DNA of 64,000 nt from Streptomyces cyaneogriseus subsp. noncyanogenus. GTDB taxonomy: Bacteria > Actinomycetota > Actinomycetes > Streptomycetales > Streptomycetaceae. Each line of letters begins with the position of its first letter. Positions within the stretch are counted from its first letter, which is position 1. The translations under genes and the position numbers were made by a program. Positions 51,662 to 61,147 of the stretch are shown in pieces. The notes beneath the pieces were generated by a model. It searched no databases. It was not told the origin of the DNA and saw nothing but the letters and a program-made list of their open reading frames with translations. The stretch spans positions 6,262,001 to 6,326,000 of the forward strand of contig NZ_CP010849.1 of the NCBI RefSeq assembly GCF_000931445.1, given 5' to 3'.

Positions 51662-52552
51662 ATGGACTTCCTTCGCCCCGCCAGCTGGGAGGAGGCGCTC
51701 GCCGCGAAGGCGGAGCACCCCACCGCTGTGCCGATTGCGGGTGGCACCGACGTGATGGTCGAGATCAACTTCGACCACCGCCGGCCCGAGTACCTCATGG
51801 ACCTGAACCGCATCGGCGACCTGACCGAGTGGGAGGTCGGCGAGGACACGGTACGGCTCGGTGCCTCCGTGCCGTACACGAAGATCATGGAGAACCTCCG
51901 TGCCGAGCTGCCGGGTCTCGCCCTGGCCTCGCACACGGTCGCCTCCCCGCAGATCCGCAACCGCGGCGGGGTCGGCGGCAACCTCGGCACCGCCTCCCCG
52001 GCCGGTGACGCCCACCCGGCCCTCCTGGCCGCCGGTGCCGAGGTGGAGGTCGAGTCGGTGCGCGGCTCCCGCCGCATCCCGATCGACGAGTTCTACCGGG
52101 GGGTGAAGCGCAACGCGCTCGCGCCCGACGAGCTGATCCGCGCCGTGCACGTGAAGAAGGCGGACGGCCCCCAGCAGTTCTCCAAGGTCGGCACCCGCAA
52201 CGCCATGGTCATCGCGGTGTGCGCCTTCGGGCTCGCGCTGCACCCCGGGACGCGGACCGTGCGCACCGGCATCGGCTCGGCCGCGCCCACCCCCGTCCGC
52301 GCCAAGGCCGCGGAGGAGTTCCTGAACGCGGCGCTGGACGAGGGCGGCTTCTGGGACAACGGAAAGATCATCACCCCGTCGGTCGCCAAACGGTTCGCGG
52401 ACCTGTGCTCGGCCGCCTGCAACCCGATCGACGACGTCCGGGGCACCGCGAGCTACCGCCGCCACGCGGTCGGGGTCATGGCCCGCCGGACGCTGACCTG
52501 GACCTGGGAGTCCTACCGCGGCACCCGCCGCGCCTCGGAGGGAGCTGCGTAA
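51662..52552 (+). CDS. xanthine dehydrogenase, FAD-binding subunit
   Basis: 296-residue FAD subunit (CoxM/XdhB type) passing electrons from the iron-sulfur clusters to NAD+. FAD loop signatures: AGGTDVMVEIN near residue 28 and the later NRGGVGGNLGTASPAGD. The ATG at 51662 is preceded by AGAGAG. First gene of the operon; the next gene's ATG overlaps its stop (TAATG). Confidence 0.94.
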   Translation: MDFLRPASWEEALAAKAEHPTAVPIAGGTDVMVEINFDHRRPEYLMDLNRIGDLTEWEVGEDTVRLGASVPYTKIMENLRAELPGLALASHTVASPQIRNRGGVGGNLGTASPAGDAHPALLAAGAEVEVESVRGSRRIPIDEFYRGVKRNALAPDELIRAVHVKKADGPQQFSKVGTRNAMVIAVCAFGLALHPGTRTVRTGIGSAAPTPVRAKAAEEFLNAALDEGGFWDNGKIITPSVAKRFADLCSAACNPIDDVRGTASYRRHAVGVMARRTLTWTWESYRGTRRASEGAA

Positions 52553-53142
52553 TGCGCGTCAACTTCACCGTCAACGGACGTCCGCAGGAGGCCGACGACG
52601 TCTGGGAGGGCGAGTCCCTCCTCTACGTCCTGCGCGAGCGCCTCGGCCTGCCCGGCTCCAAGAACGCCTGCGAGCAGGGCGAGTGCGGCTCCTGCACGGT
52701 CCGCCTGGACGGCGTGCCGGTCTGTTCCTGCCTGGTCGCCGCCGGGCAGGCGGAGGGCCGCGAGGTCGTCACCGTCGAGGGCCTCGCGGAGTACGCCAGG
52801 CAGCGCGCCGAGGGCGGCTGCGCCTCCGGCGCCCGCGGCACCTCGCCGCAGGACGCCCGGGACGCCCAGGAGCGGCAGTCCGGGGGCACCGACTCGCAGA
52901 CCGGCGAGGGCACCGAACTCTCCCCGATCCAGCAGGCGTTCATCGACGCCGGCGCCGTCCAGTGCGGCTTCTGCACGCCCGGTCTGCTGGTCGCCGCCGA
53001 CGAGATGCTGGAGCGCAACCCCAACCCGACCGACGCGGACATCCGCGAGGCGCTGTCGGGCAACCTGTGCCGCTGCACGGGCTACGAGAAGATCATGGAC
53101 GCGGTCCGCCTGGCGGCCGCCCGGCAGGGAGAGGCGGTCTGA
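52552..53142 (+). CDS. xanthine dehydrogenase, [2Fe-2S] subunit
   Basis: 196-residue iron-sulfur subunit (CoxS/XdhC-small type). First cluster: CEQGECGSCTVRLDG plus a later Cys; second cluster: CGFCTPG and CRCTGY. An insert of about 40 residues rich in Gln/Ser/Gly (GARGTSPQDARDAQERQSGG) separates the two cluster domains, making it longer than the usual about 160 residues; such linkers are seen in actinomycete homologues. Translationally coupled to the FAD subunit. Confidence 0.94.
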   Translation: MRVNFTVNGRPQEADDVWEGESLLYVLRERLGLPGSKNACEQGECGSCTVRLDGVPVCSCLVAAGQAEGREVVTVEGLAEYARQRAEGGCASGARGTSPQDARDAQERQSGGTDSQTGEGTELSPIQQAFIDAGAVQCGFCTPGLLVAADEMLERNPNPTDADIREALSGNLCRCTGYEKIMDAVRLAAARQGEAV

Positions 53143-53144
53143 TC

Positions 53145-55532
53145 GTGGCTTCCCCCAACGGAACCCCCACCAAGATCACCCAAGGGTCCCGGACCAAGGG
53201 CGGCATCGGCGAGTCCACGCTCCGCCCGGACGGCACCCTGAAGGTCACCGGCGAGTTCGCGTACTCGTCCGACATGTGGCACGAGGACATGCTCTGGGGC
53301 CAGATCCTGCGCTCCACGGTCGCCCACGCCGAGATCGTCTCCATCGACACCAGCGAGGCCCTCGCGCTGCCGGGCGTGTACGCCGTCATGACCTATGACG
53401 ACCTGCCGACCGAGGTGAAGCACTACGGCCTGGAGATCCAGGACACCCCGGTCCTGGCCCACGGCAAGGTCCGCCACCACGGCGAGCCGGTCGCGATCGT
53501 GGCCGCCGACCACCCGGAGACCGCCCGCCGCGCCGCCGCCAAGATCAAGGTCGAGTACCGCGAACTCCCCGTCGTCACCGACGAGAAGTCCGCGCTGGCG
53601 CCGGACGCGGTCCTCGTCCACGAGAACCGCGACGACCACCACGCCGGACACGTCCCGCACCCCAACATCGTCCACCGCCAGCCGATCGTCCGCGGCGACG
53701 CGGACCGGGCCGCCGAGCGGGCCGATGTGATCGTCCGGGGCGAGTACACCTTCGGCATGCAGGACCAGGCCTTCCTCGGCCCCGAGTCCGGCCTCGCCGT
53801 GCCCGAGGAGGACGGCGGCGTCCACCTCTACATCGCCACCCAGTGGCTCCACTCCGACCTGCGCCAGATCGCCCCCGTGCTCGGCCTGCCGGAGGAGAAG
53901 GTCCGGATGACGCTGGCCGGCGTCGGCGGCGCCTTCGGCGGGCGCGAGGACCTGTCGATGCAGATCCACGCCTGCCTGCTGGCGCTGCGCACCGGCAAGC
54001 CCGTCAAGATCGTCTACAACCGGTTCGAGTCCTTCTTCGGACACGTCCACCGCCACCCCGCCAAGCTCTTCTACGAGCACGGCGCCACCAAGGACGGCAA
54101 GCTCACCCACGTCAAGTGCCGCATCGTGCTGGACGGCGGCGCCTACGCCTCCGCCTCCCCGGCGGTCGTCGGCAACGCCTCCTCGCTCGGCGTCGGCCCC
54201 TACCAGGTCGACGACGTGGAGATCGAGGCCATCGCCCTCTACACCAACAACCCGCCCTGCGGCGCCATGCGCGGCTTCGGCGCCGTCCAGGCGTGCTTCG
54301 CCTACGAGGCGCAGATGGACAAGCTGGCCAAGAGGCTGGGCATGGACCCGGTGGAGTTCCGGCAGCTCAACGCCATGGAGCAGGGCACCCTCATGCCCAC
54401 CGGACAGCCCGTCGACTCCCCGGCGCCGGTCGCCGAACTCCTGCGCCGCGTCAAGGCGATGCCGATGCCGCCGGAGCGCCAGTGGGAGTCCAGCGAGGGC
54501 GCCGACGTGCGGCAGTTGCCCGGCGGCCTGTCCAACACCACGCACGGGGAAGGCGTCGTACGGGGGGTCGGATACGCGGTCGGCATCAAGAACGTCGGCT
54601 TCTCCGAGGGGTTCGACGACTACTCCACCGCCCGGGTCCGGATGGAGGTCGTGGGCGGCGAGCCCGTGGCGACGGTGCACACCGCCATGGCGGAGGTCGG
54701 CCAGGGCGGCGTCACCGTCCACGCGCAGATCGCCCGTACCGAGCTGGGCGTCACCCAGGTGACCATCCACCCGGCCGACACCCGGGTCGGCTCGGCGGGT
54801 TCGACCTCGGCCTCCCGGCAGACCTATGTCACCGGCGGCGCCGTGAAGAACGCCTGCGAGCTCGTCCGCGAGAAGGTGCTGGAGATCGGGCGCCGCAAGT
54901 TCGGCTCCTACCACCCGGCCTGGGCCACCGCCGAACTCCTGCTGGAGGGCGGCAAGGTGGTCACCGACGGCGGCGAGGTCCTCGCCGATCTGGTGGACGT
55001 CCTCGGCGAGGAGGCGGTGGAGGTCGAGGAGGAGTGGCGGCACCGGCCGACCGAACCCTTCGACCTGCGCACCGGCCAGGGCAACGGCCATGTCCAGTAC
55101 TCCTTCGCCGCCCACCGCGCGGTCGTCGAGGTCGACACCGAGCTGGGCCTGGTGAAGGTGATCGAGCTGGCCTGCGCCCAGGACGTCGGCAAGGCGCTCA
55201 ACCCGCTCTCCGTCGTCGGCCAGATCCAGGGCGGCACCACCCAGGGCCTGGGCGTGGCGGTGATGGAGGAGATCGTCGTCGACCCGAAGACGGCCAAGGT
55301 GAAGAACCCGTCCTTCACCGACTACCTCATCCCGACCATCCTCGACACGCCGACCATCCCGGTCGACGTGCTCGAACTCGCCGACGAGCACGCCCCCTAC
55401 GGCCTGCGCGGCATCGGCGAGGCGCCCACCCTGTCGTCGACGCCGGCGGTCCTCGCGGCCATCCGCGACGCCACCGGGCTGGAGCTGAACCGGACGCCGG
55501 TACGGCCGGAGCACCTGACCGGCACGGCGTAA
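53145..55532 (+). CDS. xanthine dehydrogenase, molybdopterin-binding subunit
   Basis: 795-residue catalytic subunit that oxidises hypoxanthine and xanthine to urate at a molybdenum centre. Family motifs are GVGGAFGGRED, CGAMRGFGAVQACFAYE, the GQGGVTVHAQIARTELG substrate/cofactor region and the catalytic Glu in RGIGEAPTLSSTPA. GTG start at 53145 two bases after the preceding stop, with GGGAGAGG upstream. It needs XdhC for sulfuration of its cofactor; a XdhC gene lies further along the same strand. Confidence 0.95.
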   Translation: MASPNGTPTKITQGSRTKGGIGESTLRPDGTLKVTGEFAYSSDMWHEDMLWGQILRSTVAHAEIVSIDTSEALALPGVYAVMTYDDLPTEVKHYGLEIQDTPVLAHGKVRHHGEPVAIVAADHPETARRAAAKIKVEYRELPVVTDEKSALAPDAVLVHENRDDHHAGHVPHPNIVHRQPIVRGDADRAAERADVIVRGEYTFGMQDQAFLGPESGLAVPEEDGGVHLYIATQWLHSDLRQIAPVLGLPEEKVRMTLAGVGGAFGGREDLSMQIHACLLALRTGKPVKIVYNRFESFFGHVHRHPAKLFYEHGATKDGKLTHVKCRIVLDGGAYASASPAVVGNASSLGVGPYQVDDVEIEAIALYTNNPPCGAMRGFGAVQACFAYEAQMDKLAKRLGMDPVEFRQLNAMEQGTLMPTGQPVDSPAPVAELLRRVKAMPMPPERQWESSEGADVRQLPGGLSNTTHGEGVVRGVGYAVGIKNVGFSEGFDDYSTARVRMEVVGGEPVATVHTAMAEVGQGGVTVHAQIARTELGVTQVTIHPADTRVGSAGSTSASRQTYVTGGAVKNACELVREKVLEIGRRKFGSYHPAWATAELLLEGGKVVTDGGEVLADLVDVLGEEAVEVEEEWRHRPTEPFDLRTGQGNGHVQYSFAAHRAVVEVDTELGLVKVIELACAQDVGKALNPLSVVGQIQGGTTQGLGVAVMEEIVVDPKTAKVKNPSFTDYLIPTILDTPTIPVDVLELADEHAPYGLRGIGEAPTLSSTPAVLAAIRDATGLELNRTPVRPEHLTGTA

Positions 55533-55800
55533 CGGCCCCCCCGAGTCCTCCGGGCGGCGCACCGTGGAACGTCACGCCTCCCCGCGCCGCCCGGAGCGGT
55601 TCCGTCCCGCACCGCTCGCGGGACGCGCCGCACCGGCACGTCCGCCGCACGGCGGCAGCACCCTGTTCGTTCGTCTCGGGCCGTCCCCCGGGTCGTGCGG
55701 CCGAAGCACCATCCCAAATCCCGCGACCGCGCTCCGCGGTGAGCAGCCGCCAGGGCGGTCCTGCGCGGGTGCCCCTATGAACCTTGGGAGTAGGCCCCAC

Positions 55801-57261
55801 ATGACCCAGCAGTCACTGGAGCCCGAGAGCGTCGCGGAGGACGCGGGTGACGGCACCCGCATCCCGGCCGGACGCTCCTGGCTCGACCGGTACTTCCACA
55901 TATCCCGGCGGGGATCCACGGTCGCGCGCGAGGTGCGCGGCGGCGTCACGACCTTCATGGCGATGGCGTACATCCTCCTGCTCAACCCCCTGATCCTGTC
56001 CGGCGAGGACGCCGCGGGGGACACCCTCGCCACCAAGGCGCTGATCACCGCCACCGCGTTCGCGGCGGCCTTCACCACGTTGCTGATGGGCTTCGTCGGC
56101 AAGGTGCCGCTGGCCCTGGCCGCGGGCCTGTCCGTCTCCGGTGTCCTCGCCTCGCAGGTCGCGCCCGAGATGACCTGGCCGCAGGCGATGGGCATGTGCG
56201 TGATGTACGGCGTGGTCATCATGCTGCTGGTCGTCACCGGCCTGCGGGAAATGATCATGAACGCGATCCCGCTCGCCCTCAAGCACGGCATCACCATGGG
56301 CATCGGCCTGTTCATCGCCATCATCGGCTTCTACAAGGCCGGCTTCGTCCACCAGGGCACGGCGGGCACGCCGCTGGTCCTCGGCCCGGCGGGCGAGCTG
56401 GCCGGATGGCCGGTGCTGCTCTTCTGCGGCACCCTCCTGCTGATCTTCATGCTCCAGGCGCGCGACGTGCCCGGCGCCATCCTCATCGGGATCGTCACCG
56501 GCACCGTCGTCGCCGCGGCGCTGAACGCCGCCGGCGTCATCGATCCCGAGCAGTGGGCCAACGGCACTCCCGAACTGCACGGCAGCGCCGTCTCCATGCC
56601 CGACTTCGCGCTCTTCGGCCAGGTCGAGTTCGGCGGCTGGGGCGAGGTGGGCGCGATGACCGTCGGCATGATCGTCTTCACGCTGGTGCTCGCCGGGTTC
56701 TTCGACGCGATGGCCACCATCATCGGCGTCGGCACGGAGGCGAAGCTCGCCGACGACAAGGGCCGGATGCCGGGCCTGTCCAAGGCGCTGTTCATCGACG
56801 GCGCGGGCGGCGCGATCGGCGGGGTCGCGGGCGGCAGCGGCCAGACCGTGTTCATCGAGTCCGCCACCGGCGTCGGCGAGGGCGCCCGCACCGGCCTGGC
56901 CTCGGTGGTCACCGGAGCGTTCTTCGCGGCCTGCCTGTTCTTCACCCCGCTGACGGCGATCGTGCCGCAGGAGATCGCCTCCGCCGCACTGGTGGTCATC
57001 GGCGCGATGATGCTGATGAACGCCCGGCACGTGGACTGGGCGGACCGCGCCACCGCGATCCCGGTCTTCCTCACCGTGGTCCTGATGCCGTTCACTTACA
57101 CCATCACCACCGGTGTCGCCGCCGGCGTCATCGCCTACACCGCCATCAAGGTCGCCCAGGGCAGGGCGCGGGAGATCGGGGCCTTCATGTGGGTCCTGTC
57201 GGTCGTCTTCGTCGTCTACTTCGCCCTCAACCCGATCGAGAGCTGGCTGGGCGTGCACTGA
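55801..57261 (+). CDS. NCS2-family purine permease
   Basis: 486-residue membrane transporter of the AzgA-like NCS2 group (hypoxanthine/guanine/adenine uptake), about twelve to fourteen membrane segments. Typical are the early VRGGVTTFMAMAYILLLNPLIL, GITMGIGLFIAIIGFYKAG and the substrate-site region GVGTEAKLADDKGRMPGLS, as in AzgA. ATG at 55801 follows GGGAGTAGG. It stands between the dehydrogenase and XdhC genes, so it feeds purines to the same pathway. Intergenic distance to the dehydrogenase (268 bp) suggests its own promoter. Confidence 0.94.
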   Translation: MTQQSLEPESVAEDAGDGTRIPAGRSWLDRYFHISRRGSTVAREVRGGVTTFMAMAYILLLNPLILSGEDAAGDTLATKALITATAFAAAFTTLLMGFVGKVPLALAAGLSVSGVLASQVAPEMTWPQAMGMCVMYGVVIMLLVVTGLREMIMNAIPLALKHGITMGIGLFIAIIGFYKAGFVHQGTAGTPLVLGPAGELAGWPVLLFCGTLLLIFMLQARDVPGAILIGIVTGTVVAAALNAAGVIDPEQWANGTPELHGSAVSMPDFALFGQVEFGGWGEVGAMTVGMIVFTLVLAGFFDAMATIIGVGTEAKLADDKGRMPGLSKALFIDGAGGAIGGVAGGSGQTVFIESATGVGEGARTGLASVVTGAFFAACLFFTPLTAIVPQEIASAALVVIGAMMLMNARHVDWADRATAIPVFLTVVLMPFTYTITTGVAAGVIAYTAIKVAQGRAREIGAFMWVLSVVFVVYFALNPIESWLGVH

Positions 57262-57313
57262 CCGGCCGGCGGGCACCCGTTTTCCCGACAACCGCTGCTA
57301 AGGAGACCGACAG

Positions 57314-58465
57314 ATGCTGGACATCGCCGAAGAGCTGCACCGGTGGGTCGAGCAGGGACGCGACTTCGCCGTGGCCACCGTGGTGGCCGTCGGCGGCAGC
57401 GCTCCCCGCCAGCCCGGCGCCGCGCTCGCGGTGGACGCCGACGGCACGGCGATCGGCTCGGTCTCCGGGGGCTGTGTGGAGGGCGCCGTCTACGAGCTGT
57501 GCCACCAGGCGCTGCGGGACGGCGAGACGGTTCTGGAGCGCTTCGGCTACAGCGACGAGGACGCCTTCGCCGTCGGCCTGACCTGCGGGGGCGTGATCGA
57601 CATACTCGTCACGCCGGTGCGGGCGGACACCCCCGCCCGCCCGGTGCTCGCCGCCGCGCTCGCCGCCGCCGCCCGGGGGGAGGCGGCGGGGGTGGCGCGG
57701 ATCGTCTCCGGCCCGGCGGAGCTGATGGGACGGGCGCTGACGGTCCGGCCCGACGGCTCCCGGGAGGGCGGCTTCGGCGCCCACCCGGAGCTGGACCGCA
57801 CGGTGGCCGCGGAGGCGGGCGCCTTCCTGGACGCCGGACGCACCGGCACGCTGGAGATCGGAGAGCAGGGCTCGCGGTGCGGCGCACCGCTCACCGTGCT
57901 GATCGAGTCCTCCGTGCCGCCGCCCCGCATGATCGTCTTCGGGGCCATCGACTTCGCCGCGGCGCTGGTCCGCGTCGGCAAGTTCCTCGGCTACCACGTG
58001 ACGGTGTGCGACGCCCGCCCGGTCTTCGCCACGGCGGCCCGCTTCCCGGACGCCGACGAGGTCGTGGTCGGCTGGCCCCACGAGTACCTGGAGCGGACGG
58101 ACGTCGACGGCCGCACGGTCCTGTGCGTCCTCACCCACGACGCCAAGTTCGACGTACCGCTGCTGAAGCTCGCCCTGCGCCTGCCGGTCGCCTACGTCGG
58201 CGCGATGGGGTCCCGGCGCACCCATCTGGACCGCAACCGGCGTCTGCGCGAGGTCGGCGTCACCGACCTGGAGCTGGCCCGGCTGCGCTCGCCCATCGGC
58301 CTGGACCTCGGCGCCCGCACCCCGGAGGAGACGGCCCTGTCCATCGCCGCCCAGATCGTCGCCGACCGGCGGGGCGGCAGCGGGGTCTCCCTGACCGGCG
58401 CCCACACCCCGATCCACCACGACGGCGACTCCGCGCCGGCCCGGCGGATCGGCTCGGTGGCCTGA
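57314..58465 (+). CDS. xdhC: XdhC/CoxI molybdenum-cofactor maturation protein
   Basis: 383-residue chaperone that binds the molybdenum cofactor and helps sulfurate it before insertion into xanthine dehydrogenase. N-terminal XdhC_CoxI domain (VVAVGGSAPRQPGAALAV, SGGCVEGAVYE, LTCGGVIDILV) and C-terminal Rossmann domain (MIVFGAIDFAAALVRVGKFL, CDARPVFATAARF, YVGAMGSRRTH). AAGGAGA precedes the ATG. Last gene of the purine locus; a strong hairpin follows. Confidence 0.94.
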   Translation: MLDIAEELHRWVEQGRDFAVATVVAVGGSAPRQPGAALAVDADGTAIGSVSGGCVEGAVYELCHQALRDGETVLERFGYSDEDAFAVGLTCGGVIDILVTPVRADTPARPVLAAALAAAARGEAAGVARIVSGPAELMGRALTVRPDGSREGGFGAHPELDRTVAAEAGAFLDAGRTGTLEIGEQGSRCGAPLTVLIESSVPPPRMIVFGAIDFAAALVRVGKFLGYHVTVCDARPVFATAARFPDADEVVVGWPHEYLERTDVDGRTVLCVLTHDAKFDVPLLKLALRLPVAYVGAMGSRRTHLDRNRRLREVGVTDLELARLRSPIGLDLGARTPEETALSIAAQIVADRRGGSGVSLTGAHTPIHHDGDSAPARRIGSVA

Positions 58466-58510
58466 GACCCCGCCCGGGCGGCACCTCCCGCCGCACCGGG
58501 CCCCGTGCCT

Positions 58511-58540
58511 GACGGCGCGCCCCGTGGCGGGCGCGCCGTC
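58511..58540. terminator. bidirectional terminator hairpin
   Basis: Perfect 12-bp arms GACGGCGCGCCC / GGGCGCGCCGTC with a 6-nt loop. It ends the purine locus and overlaps by two bases the stop codon of the convergent SRPBCC gene. Confidence 0.9.
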
Positions 58541-58979
58541 ACTCCTGTCCGAGCAGCCGGTTCACCGCCCGCCCGAACACGTACCGGCCCGCTCCGCGCA
58601 GTACGCCGTCGAAGGCGCCCGGCAGCGGGCGCACCCGCAGGTCCTCCCGCCAGAGCACCCGGGTCCGGCCGCCGGGTCCGGGGCGGACCTCGATCTCCGC
58701 CCAGCCGCCGACCACCCGGCCCCGCTTCTGAAGCAGGCACCGGCCGGGGGTGCCGTCCCCCGGGGGCTCCCAGACGGTCACCTCCATGGTGTCGTCGAAG
58801 GCGAGGGGGCCGAGGCCGGTGCGGGCCACCACGACCGTGCCGGTGCGGGTCGGCGGGGCGGTGCGGACACGGACCCGGGTCAACGGCACGGCCCGGCCGT
58901 GGCGGGGCCACTCGGTGAGCCGGCGCCACGTCTCGTCCAGGGGCAGCGGCACCGTGCGTTCGAGGCAGAAGGCGACCAC
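58539..58979 (-). CDS. SRPBCC-family (START-like) protein
   Basis: 146-residue soluble protein of the SRPBCC/polyketide-cyclase fold: starts VAFCLERTVPLPLDETWRRL, has the FDDTMEVTVWEPPG hydrophobic-pocket strands and a C-terminal helix (FDGVLRGAGRYVFGRAVNRL). Binds a small hydrophobic ligand in relatives; the ligand is unknown here. GTG start at 58979. It faces xdhC tail to tail and may share a transcript with nothing else. Confidence 0.85.
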   Translation of the reverse strand: MVAFCLERTVPLPLDETWRRLTEWPRHGRAVPLTRVRVRTAPPTRTGTVVVARTGLGPLAFDDTMEVTVWEPPGDGTPGRCLLQKRGRVVGGWAEIEVRPGPGGRTRVLWREDLRVRPLPGAFDGVLRGAGRYVFGRAVNRLLGQE

Positions 58980-59082
58980 GCCACGATCGTAGGGAAGCGC
59001 CCCGGCGGCGGCACCTCCGCCCGACCCCGTCGCGCGGGGAATGCCGGGGCCCGGCCCGGGCGGAGTTCCGGGGCGGACCGGA

Positions 59083-60738
59083 TCACTCGTGGTAGGCGAG
59101 GGTCGTCATCATCCCGGACTCCGCGTGGTAGATGTTGTGGCAGTGCAGCATCCACAGCCCGGGGTTGTCCGCGTCGAAGTCCGCCACCAGCTTGTGGTGC
59201 GGCAGCAGGATCGTGGTGTCCTTGCGGGCGCCGTTGCAGTCGATGCCGGCGAGGGAATAGGTGTGGCCGTGCAGATGCACGGGGTGCCACATGTGGGTGG
59301 CGTTGATGACGACCAGCCGCACCCGTTCCCCCCGTTCGACCCTGTGGAGCGTGTCCGGGTCGTAGGGCCGGTGGTCGATCCCCCAGTCGTACTCCTTCAT
59401 GCCGCCGGTCAGCTTGAGCTTCAGAAGGCGGTCGTACCCGCGGCGGGACAGCGCGACCGAATCGTCCGGCCGGAGCCGGTGGGCGGAGACCAGCACCTCG
59501 CGGTCCAGTTCCTCGGGGTGCGCGGACGGCTCGGGGACCGCACCGGCGCCCGTGCGCAGGACGGCCATCGCCCGGCCCCGCTTGCCCTCGGCGAGCGCGA
59601 CGAGCGGGAAGACCCCGGACCCCGCGGTGACCAGCGCGTCGTACCGCTCGCCCATGCCGAGGACCAGCGCGTCGGTCCGGTAGGGCCGCACGGGGAAGCC
59701 GTCGCTGTGGGTGATGGTCATCCGGTGGCCGCCGAGCGCCACCCGGAAGGCCGTCTCCCCGCCGGCGTTGATGATGCGCAGCCTGATCCGGTCGCCGGGC
59801 CTGGCCGTGAACTGCGTGGGGTCGTCCGCCGTGCGCCCGTTGATCAGGTAGTAGGGGTGGGCGACGTCTCCCGCGTGGCCACCGAGCAGCTTGCTGGTGG
59901 CGCCCGACATCAGGCGCTCCGGCCCCTTGCCGCGGTACGGCGACGGTGACGGAGCCCTCCCGGGGCCCTTCCCGTCACCCGTCCCCCCGGACGCGCTGTC
60001 CGCCAGCGCCCCACCGCCCGCCTCGACCGGTCCCTCCGGCCTGTTGCCGTGGCCCATCGCGGGCTTGCCCCTGCGGAGCTGGCGGAGAACGTCGTCGGGG
60101 GTGGTGCCGTCCACGCCGTCGATCCAGTCGTCCAGCACGACGATCCACTCGTGGTCGTACGCGAGCGGTTCCCTCGGGTCGTCGACGATCAACGGCGAGT
60201 ACATCCCGCGATCGATCTGCACCCCCATGTGAGGGTGGAACCAGTAGGTGCCGGGATGCGGCACGGTGAAGCGATAATCGAACGTCTGGCCGGGTTCGAC
60301 CGGTGCCTGCGTCACCCCGGGAACGCCGTCCATGTCGTTGCGCAGCTCGATGCCGTGCCAGTGCACGGTCGTCGCCTCCGGCAGGTGGTTGGCGAACCTC
60401 AGCGCCAGGGTGTCACCCGCGGTGACCCGAACCTCCCGCCCCGGCAGCAGTCCCTCGTACGTCCAGGTGCTGAAGGTGCGTCCCGCGCCCAGCTCGACCT
60501 GTGACGGGACGGCCCGGAAGGTGTGCTTGCGCAGGGGTGCGGCAGGGGTCCGGCGTGTCTCGCCGTTCGGCGCGACGAGTCTGCCGGGGATGTCCGCCGC
60601 GGGCGCGCCGGGGCTGCCGCGGTCGCGCGAGCCGCCGTCGGAGCAGGCGCCGAGCAGCCCGGAACCCGCGGCCGCGATCCCGGCGCCGAGCACGGCGCGA
60701 CGTGTGGGAGAGGTGTGACTGGGGCGGTACGTGCGCAT
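59083..60738 (-). CDS. Tat-exported multicopper oxidase lipoprotein
   Basis: 551-residue copper oxidase. N-terminus: twin-arginine motif (PTRRAVLGAGIAAAGSG) joined to a lipobox LLGAC (Cys32), so a Tat-exported lipoprotein. Copper ligands: HWHG, FHPHMG (type 2/3 sites), HPVHLHGH and LHCHNIYH. A Gly/Ser-rich insert of about 40 residues separates domains 2 and 3. ATG at 60738. A CsoR-like operator lies 310 bp upstream; the gene probably responds to copper and protects the envelope, or oxidises a phenolic substrate. Confidence 0.92.
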   Translation of the reverse strand: MRTYRPSHTSPTRRAVLGAGIAAAGSGLLGACSDGGSRDRGSPGAPAADIPGRLVAPNGETRRTPAAPLRKHTFRAVPSQVELGAGRTFSTWTYEGLLPGREVRVTAGDTLALRFANHLPEATTVHWHGIELRNDMDGVPGVTQAPVEPGQTFDYRFTVPHPGTYWFHPHMGVQIDRGMYSPLIVDDPREPLAYDHEWIVVLDDWIDGVDGTTPDDVLRQLRRGKPAMGHGNRPEGPVEAGGGALADSASGGTGDGKGPGRAPSPSPYRGKGPERLMSGATSKLLGGHAGDVAHPYYLINGRTADDPTQFTARPGDRIRLRIINAGGETAFRVALGGHRMTITHSDGFPVRPYRTDALVLGMGERYDALVTAGSGVFPLVALAEGKRGRAMAVLRTGAGAVPEPSAHPEELDREVLVSAHRLRPDDSVALSRRGYDRLLKLKLTGGMKEYDWGIDHRPYDPDTLHRVERGERVRLVVINATHMWHPVHLHGHTYSLAGIDCNGARKDTTILLPHHKLVADFDADNPGLWMLHCHNIYHAESGMMTTLAYHE

Positions 60739-61147
60739 GACTGGGTGCACCTCGCTGGTGGGGGGAGGCAGGTGACGGTGCGGGTCTGCGTCCGCCACCA
60801 CCGCCCGGACAGGACGAGACGGCCGGAGGCGCTCCGCGTGGCGAGGCGCGGACGAGGTGGCGGGCGCGATCCGGTGGGAGGCGGGACCGATCGGCGGGGC
60901 AGCGGCGGGCGTTCCGCGCCGGTGCCCGGACCACCGCTCAGAAAGGCCCTGCGGGTATCCCGAGCGGCCGGGCGCCGAACGGCGCATGCCGTCCGTGCGC
61001 GCGACGCCCGTATCGGGCCCCCGGGTCGGTCGTCATGCGAGGCACCCTACCCCCGCAGGGTATGCAATCCGCGTATATGGTTATCGACGACACGGCAGCG
61101 TGCCTCGGCCCGCCCGGGGTGGCGGGACCGGGCGGCGTGCCCCCGGC
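60739..61147. other. long leader of the multicopper oxidase
   Basis: 409 bp upstream of the oxidase. No family-type gene, but a 32-codon frame (61036 down to 60938, starting MTTDPGARYGRRAHGRHAPF) begins just downstream of the copper box and could be a leader peptide; its Shine-Dalgarno is weak. The deacetylase gene ends at 61148. Confidence 0.45.
61048..61062. promoter_or_regulatory. CsoR-like copper operator
   Basis: TACCCCCGCAGGGTA has TACCC/GGGTA arms separated by 5 bp, matching the TACCC...GGGTA box of CsoR copper repressors in actinomycetes. It is 310-324 bp upstream of the multicopper oxidase on the same strand. No csoR gene is visible nearby. Confidence 0.65.

Noticed and set aside
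53082..55562. 826-codon open frame antisense to the molybdopterin subunit
   Set aside because: Typical high-G+C shadow: Gly/Val/Asp/Leu-rich, no family, and the sense strand is a canonical xanthine dehydrogenase.
59083..60987. Longer multicopper oxidase start at 60987
   Set aside because: The extra 83 residues are Arg/Pro-rich and would bury the twin-arginine signal and lipobox; ATG at 60738 gives a proper signal peptide.
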